Positions 31,707 to 34,476 of a DNA stretch of 34,476 nt are shown here, piece after piece. The notes below the pieces were generated by a model that was not told the origin of the DNA, did no database searches, and worked only from the letters and a program-made list of their open reading frames with translations. The stretch comes from Nitratireductor alexandrii (lineage in GTDB: Bacteria > Pseudomonadota > Alphaproteobacteria > Rhizobiales > Rhizobiaceae), in the NCBI RefSeq assembly GCF_004000215.1, contig NZ_RBVY01000016.1:1-34476 (forward strand), read 5' to 3'. How positions within the stretch are numbered: the first letter of the stretch is position 1; each line of letters begins with the position of its first letter. A program made the translations under genes and the position numbers.

Positions 31707-33389
31707 TCACATGTTCGGGTAGACTGGCCCCTCCCCGCCCTGCGGCGGCACCCAGTTGATGTTCTGGTTCGGATCCTTGATGTCGCAGGTCTTGCAGTGC
31801 ACGCAGTTCTGCGCGTTGATGACGAAGCGCGCACCGGCCGCGCCCGGCTTGTCGGCAACGGAATCGCCGTCGGCGTCGACCCATTCGTAGACCCCGGCCG
31901 GGCAATAGCGCGTCGACGGCCCGGCGAATTTGTCGAACTCGGACTCCTTCTGCAGGTCCATATCCTTGACCTGGAGGTGGACCGGCTGGTCCTCCTCGTG
32001 GTTGGTGTTGGACAGGAACACCGAGGACAGACGATCGAAGGTCAGGACGCCGTCGGGCTTGGGGTAGTCGATCTTCTTGTGCGCGGAGGCCGGCTCGAGT
32101 GCTGCCGCATCGGTCTTGCCGTGCTTGAGCGTGCCGAACGGCGAAAAGCCGAACAGCGTGTTCAGCCACATGTCGAAGCCGCCGAGGCCGACGCCGAGAT
32201 AGAGCCCGAAGCGCGACCAGAGCGGCTTGACATTGCGCACCTTCTTCAGGTCGCGGCCGATCTCGCTCGCCCGCCAGGTCTCGTCATAGCCGGCGAGCTC
32301 GTCGCCGGCGCGGCCGGCGCCCAGCGCCTCGGCGACGCTTTCTGCCGCCATCATGCCCGACAGCACCGCGTTGTGAGAACCCTTGATGCGCGGCAGGTTG
32401 ACGAAGCCGGCCGAGCAGCCGATCAGCGCGCCGCCCGGGAAGACGAGCTTGGGCACGGACTGGAACCCGCCCTCGGTGATCGCCCTGGCGCCGTAGGAGA
32501 CGCGCTTGGCGTCCTCGAACGTGTCGCGAATGGCCGGATGCGTCTTGAAACGCTGGAACTCGGCGAACGGCGACAGGTAGGGGTTCTTGTAGTTCAGGTG
32601 GACGACGAAACCGACCGCGACCAGATTGTCTTCCAGATGATAGAGGAACGAACCGCCGCCGGTCTTCTTGTCGAGCGGCCAGCCGAAGGAATGCTGGACC
32701 AGGCCCGGCTTGTGGTTTTCGGGTTTGACCTGCCAGAGTTCCTTGAGCCCGATGCCGAATTTCTGCGGCTCGCTGTCGCGATCGAGGTCGAACTTGGCGA
32801 TCAGCTGCTTGGCGAGCGAGCCGCGCACGCCCTCGCCGATCAGCGTGTATTTGCCCAGCAGCGCCATGCCCGGCGCGTAGTTCGGCCCCTTGCTGCCGTC
32901 GCGCTCGACGCCCATGTCGCCGGTGGCCACGCCGATGACGGCGCCGGCATCGTCGTAGAGCACCTCGGCGGCGGCGAAACCGGGATAGATTTCCACGCCG
33001 AGCGCCTCGGCGCGGCCGGCCAGCCAGCGGCAGACATTGCCGAGCGAAACGATATAGTTGCCGTGATTGTTCATCAGCGGCGGCATCAGGAAATTGGGAA
33101 GACGGACCGAACCCGCCGGCCCCAGAAGCAGAAACTGGTCGTCGGTCACCGGCGTCTTGAAGGGGTGTTCGGCATCGTCGCGCCAGTCCGGCAACAGCTT
33201 GTCGATGCCGACCGGGTCGACCACGGCGCCGGAGAGAATATGGGCGCCGACCTCGCCGCCCTTCTCGAGAACGACGACGGACAGGTCGGAATTGAGCTGC
33301 TTCAAACGGATCGCCGCGGACAGTCCCGCCGGCCCAGCGCCGACGATCACCACGTCGAATTGCATGCTTTCGCGTTCGGCTTCGCTCAT
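31707..33389 (-). CDS. Electron-transfer flavoprotein-ubiquinone oxidoreductase
   Basis: 560 residues, the normal ETF-QO size. It accepts electrons from ETF (reduced by acyl-CoA dehydrogenases such as the IVD encoded at 9207) and passes them to ubiquinone at the inner membrane. The N-terminal FAD motif is VVIVGAGPAGLSAAIRLKQ; the body has the GGSFLYHLEDN and GGALIGCSAGFVNLPRIKGSHNA segments typical of the enzyme; and the C-terminal 4Fe-4S site is RYCPAGVYEWV...NAQNCVHCKTCDIKDP. The ATG at 33389 follows GGAGGAGTGA. A dyad at 33540-33555 with a -35/-10 pair lies in its upstream region. Confidence 0.95.
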   Translation of the reverse strand: MSEAERESMQFDVVIVGAGPAGLSAAIRLKQLNSDLSVVVLEKGGEVGAHILSGAVVDPVGIDKLLPDWRDDAEHPFKTPVTDDQFLLLGPAGSVRLPNFLMPPLMNNHGNYIVSLGNVCRWLAGRAEALGVEIYPGFAAAEVLYDDAGAVIGVATGDMGVERDGSKGPNYAPGMALLGKYTLIGEGVRGSLAKQLIAKFDLDRDSEPQKFGIGLKELWQVKPENHKPGLVQHSFGWPLDKKTGGGSFLYHLEDNLVAVGFVVHLNYKNPYLSPFAEFQRFKTHPAIRDTFEDAKRVSYGARAITEGGFQSVPKLVFPGGALIGCSAGFVNLPRIKGSHNAVLSGMMAAESVAEALGAGRAGDELAGYDETWRASEIGRDLKKVRNVKPLWSRFGLYLGVGLGGFDMWLNTLFGFSPFGTLKHGKTDAAALEPASAHKKIDYPKPDGVLTFDRLSSVFLSNTNHEEDQPVHLQVKDMDLQKESEFDKFAGPSTRYCPAGVYEWVDADGDSVADKPGAAGARFVINAQNCVHCKTCDIKDPNQNINWVPPQGGEGPVYPNM

Positions 33390-33527
33390 TCACTCCTCCA
33401 AATCGGCGCGCGCGGCACTATCCTTGCGGCCATCGCCTGTCACAAAAAAGCTCGCTTCGCCATACCTTAGTGCCTGCACGAACGAAAGAAACCGCGATGG
33501 CGACACAGCGCCGCTGTTTCGCGCATC

Positions 33528-33555
33528 TATTTAATTACCTTAACGTAAACGTCAA
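33528..33555 (-). promoter_or_regulatory. Promoter and ACGT-AA-ACGT operator-like site upstream of ETF-QO
   Basis: On the minus strand, TTGACG (33555-33550) and TAAATA (33533-33528) are 16 bases apart. The dyad TTAACGT-AA-ACGTCAA (plus strand 33540-33555) covers the -35 and part of the spacer. It is shared in form with the site upstream of DUF2147, and the region also lies upstream of the divergent gene at 33614. Confidence 0.45.
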
Positions 33556-33613
33556 AATATGCCAAGCCGACGCGCCGCCTTGCCCGGGCCGCAAAGTCGG
33601 GCATACTTTAGCG

Positions 33614-34237
33614 ATGGATACGGCACGCAAACGGCGCGCGGCCATGCGACTGGTTCGTCGGCTTGCCGCCCTTTTGTGGCTGACCGCCCTGGCGTTGCCC
33701 GCCGCGGCGGAAGACGGCAAACGCTGGCGCGCCGGCGCCTATTCCTTTTCCGACGAGTTGGGCGGTTTCAGGATCTTGTCGGCCCGCGGCGTCGGCACGC
33801 GCGACGATCCGGTCGTGCTGACGCAGGAATTCTACTCCGCCAGCCCGGTGACGCTGGTGATCCGGGCCGAGGCGCCGATCCGGCTCTACAGTTTCGACGG
33901 CAAGTTCGCCAACGGGTTCCTCAGGCTGGTCGTGGTGGCGCGCAACGCCAGCGGACTTGCCTGGACCGAATTCGAGTTCGAGCTTCAAGAAAGACTCGGG
34001 CAGCCGAGCGTGTTCGGCGACGGACTGTCCTTCAACCAGCGCGACACCGCACGGGACACGGTGTTTTCCGGCGGATTTTCCCGTCACCAGCGCGATTTCG
34101 AGCCTTATGACCGGCTGCTTTTCACAGAAGGCACCGTCGATCCCGGCAAACAGACCGATTTCGGCTTCCTGATTTCGGATTTTACGCCGAAATTGACCTT
34201 CTTTCTGGTCCAGGATCCACGCATCCCGCTGTCATGA
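33614..34237 (+). CDS. Secreted protein of unknown function
   Basis: 207 residues. A signal peptide (MRLVRRLAALLWLTALALPAAA, ending at AEDG) starts at an internal ATG at 33644, which is an alternative start; the ATG at 33614 adds a basic ten-residue leader. The mature part is beta-rich with aromatic strands (EFYSASPVTLVIR, SFDGKFANGFLRLVV, TEFEFELQERLG, LTFFLVQD) and no cysteine. It has no recognised domain; it could be a periplasmic beta-sandwich. It is divergent from ETF-QO and shares its control region. Confidence 0.72.
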   Translation: MDTARKRRAAMRLVRRLAALLWLTALALPAAAEDGKRWRAGAYSFSDELGGFRILSARGVGTRDDPVVLTQEFYSASPVTLVIRAEAPIRLYSFDGKFANGFLRLVVVARNASGLAWTEFEFELQERLGQPSVFGDGLSFNQRDTARDTVFSGGFSRHQRDFEPYDRLLFTEGTVDPGKQTDFGFLISDFTPKLTFFLVQDPRIPLS

Positions 34238-34306
34238 GACAACGCAGACCGTTTTCATCGCGGCGCGAAAGCTCTACTGATCGGCGAGCAAGGACAAGGT
34301 GACGGC

Positions 34307-34476
34307 GTGAGCGACCTGCGCGAACTGCTTTTCTTTTATGCCGACAGCGGCGCCGACGAGGCGCTGGAGGACGAGCCCGTCAACCGCCTGGCCCCGAAAC
34401 AGCCGGCGCCCCCGCAACCGGCCGAACCCGCCGTCGGCGACCGCGACGCGCCGGCGCCCCCGCGCCAGGCCGCGCC
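34307..34476 (+). CDS. Probable uracil-DNA glycosylase, N-terminal part (3' end outside window)
   Basis: The visible 56 residues start LRELLFFYADSGADEALEDEPVNRL, then a Pro/Ala-rich linker (PKQPAPPQPAEPA). That opening matches the family 4-like uracil-DNA glycosylases of alphaproteobacteria as I remember them, in which the Fe-S catalytic domain follows the linker. The catalytic part is not in this window, so the identity is tentative. The start is GTG at 34307 with AAGGTGA (34296-34302) upstream. Confidence 0.6.
   Translation, partial: MSDLRELLFFYADSGADEALEDEPVNRLAPKQPAPPQPAEPAVGDRDAPAPPRQAA

Noticed and set aside
31797-33470. 557-codon plus-strand open frame opposite ETF-QO
   Set aside because: Shadow of ETF-QO, which has clear FAD and Fe-S motifs on the minus strand.

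Overview
The window is about 34.5 kb of GC-rich DNA. It looks like the chromosome of an alphaproteobacterium in the Hyphomicrobiales (a Mesorhizobium, Aquamicrobium or Nitratireductor-like lineage is my guess). The grounds are two Omp2-type porins, DUF2147 and Rnk/GreA-C proteins, a full-length AMP nucleosidase, an alphaproteobacterial ETF-ubiquinone oxidoreductase and tightly packed high-GC genes. I recognise no rRNA, tRNA or CRISPR array.

Region 1 (1-4390): the 3' end of one Omp2-type porin gene, a complete second porin gene, and between them a tyrosine recombinase and a class C beta-lactamase/NylB-like serine hydrolase. Each porin ends in a strong intrinsic terminator. Region 2 (4483-8128): a HisC-like aminotransferase converges on a D-amino-acid dehydrogenase (DadA), followed by two Rnk/GreA-C paralogues. 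Region 3 (8549-10370): a TetR regulator with a dyad in its own promoter overlaps the start of isovaleryl-CoA dehydrogenase (ivd). Region 4 (10502-16291): a ZIP metal transporter, a cupin, a small membrane protein, an inositol-monophosphatase/HisN-like phosphatase, a toxin-antitoxin pair (HTH-AbrB antitoxin with PIN toxin), a PcfJ-domain protein and a flavodoxin-fold reductase.

Region 5 (16420-26781): the two methylcrotonyl-CoA carboxylase subunit genes lie 6.8 kb apart. Between them are a spermidine-synthase-like protein, DUF2200, a P-loop kinase, a WHH-type nuclease toxin with a tandemly duplicated DUF2019-like immunity gene, an HNH nuclease, a ChaA-like Ca2+/H+ antiporter and a DUF922 secreted putative metalloprotease. 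Region 6 (26825-34476): an SMR/SugE exporter, a Sel1-like protein, DUF2147, a structured RNA-like stretch, two tiny secreted or membrane ORFs, AMP nucleosidase (probably leaderless), a membrane-anchored EEP-family hydrolase, ETF-QO, a secreted unknown protein and the first codons of a probable uracil-DNA glycosylase.

The metabolic thread is leucine degradation. IVD oxidises isovaleryl-CoA, methylcrotonyl-CoA carboxylase carboxylates the product, and ETF-QO passes the acyl-CoA dehydrogenase electrons to ubiquinone. These genes are normally close together; here they are spread over 24 kb with accessory modules between them. The strongest candidate for something undescribed is the nuclease toxin with its duplicated, diverging immunity genes (20109-21754). 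Next come the multi-hairpin RNA-like segment after DUF2147 (28287-28463) and a shared ACGT-WW-ACGT operator-like sequence upstream of DUF2147 and ETF-QO.
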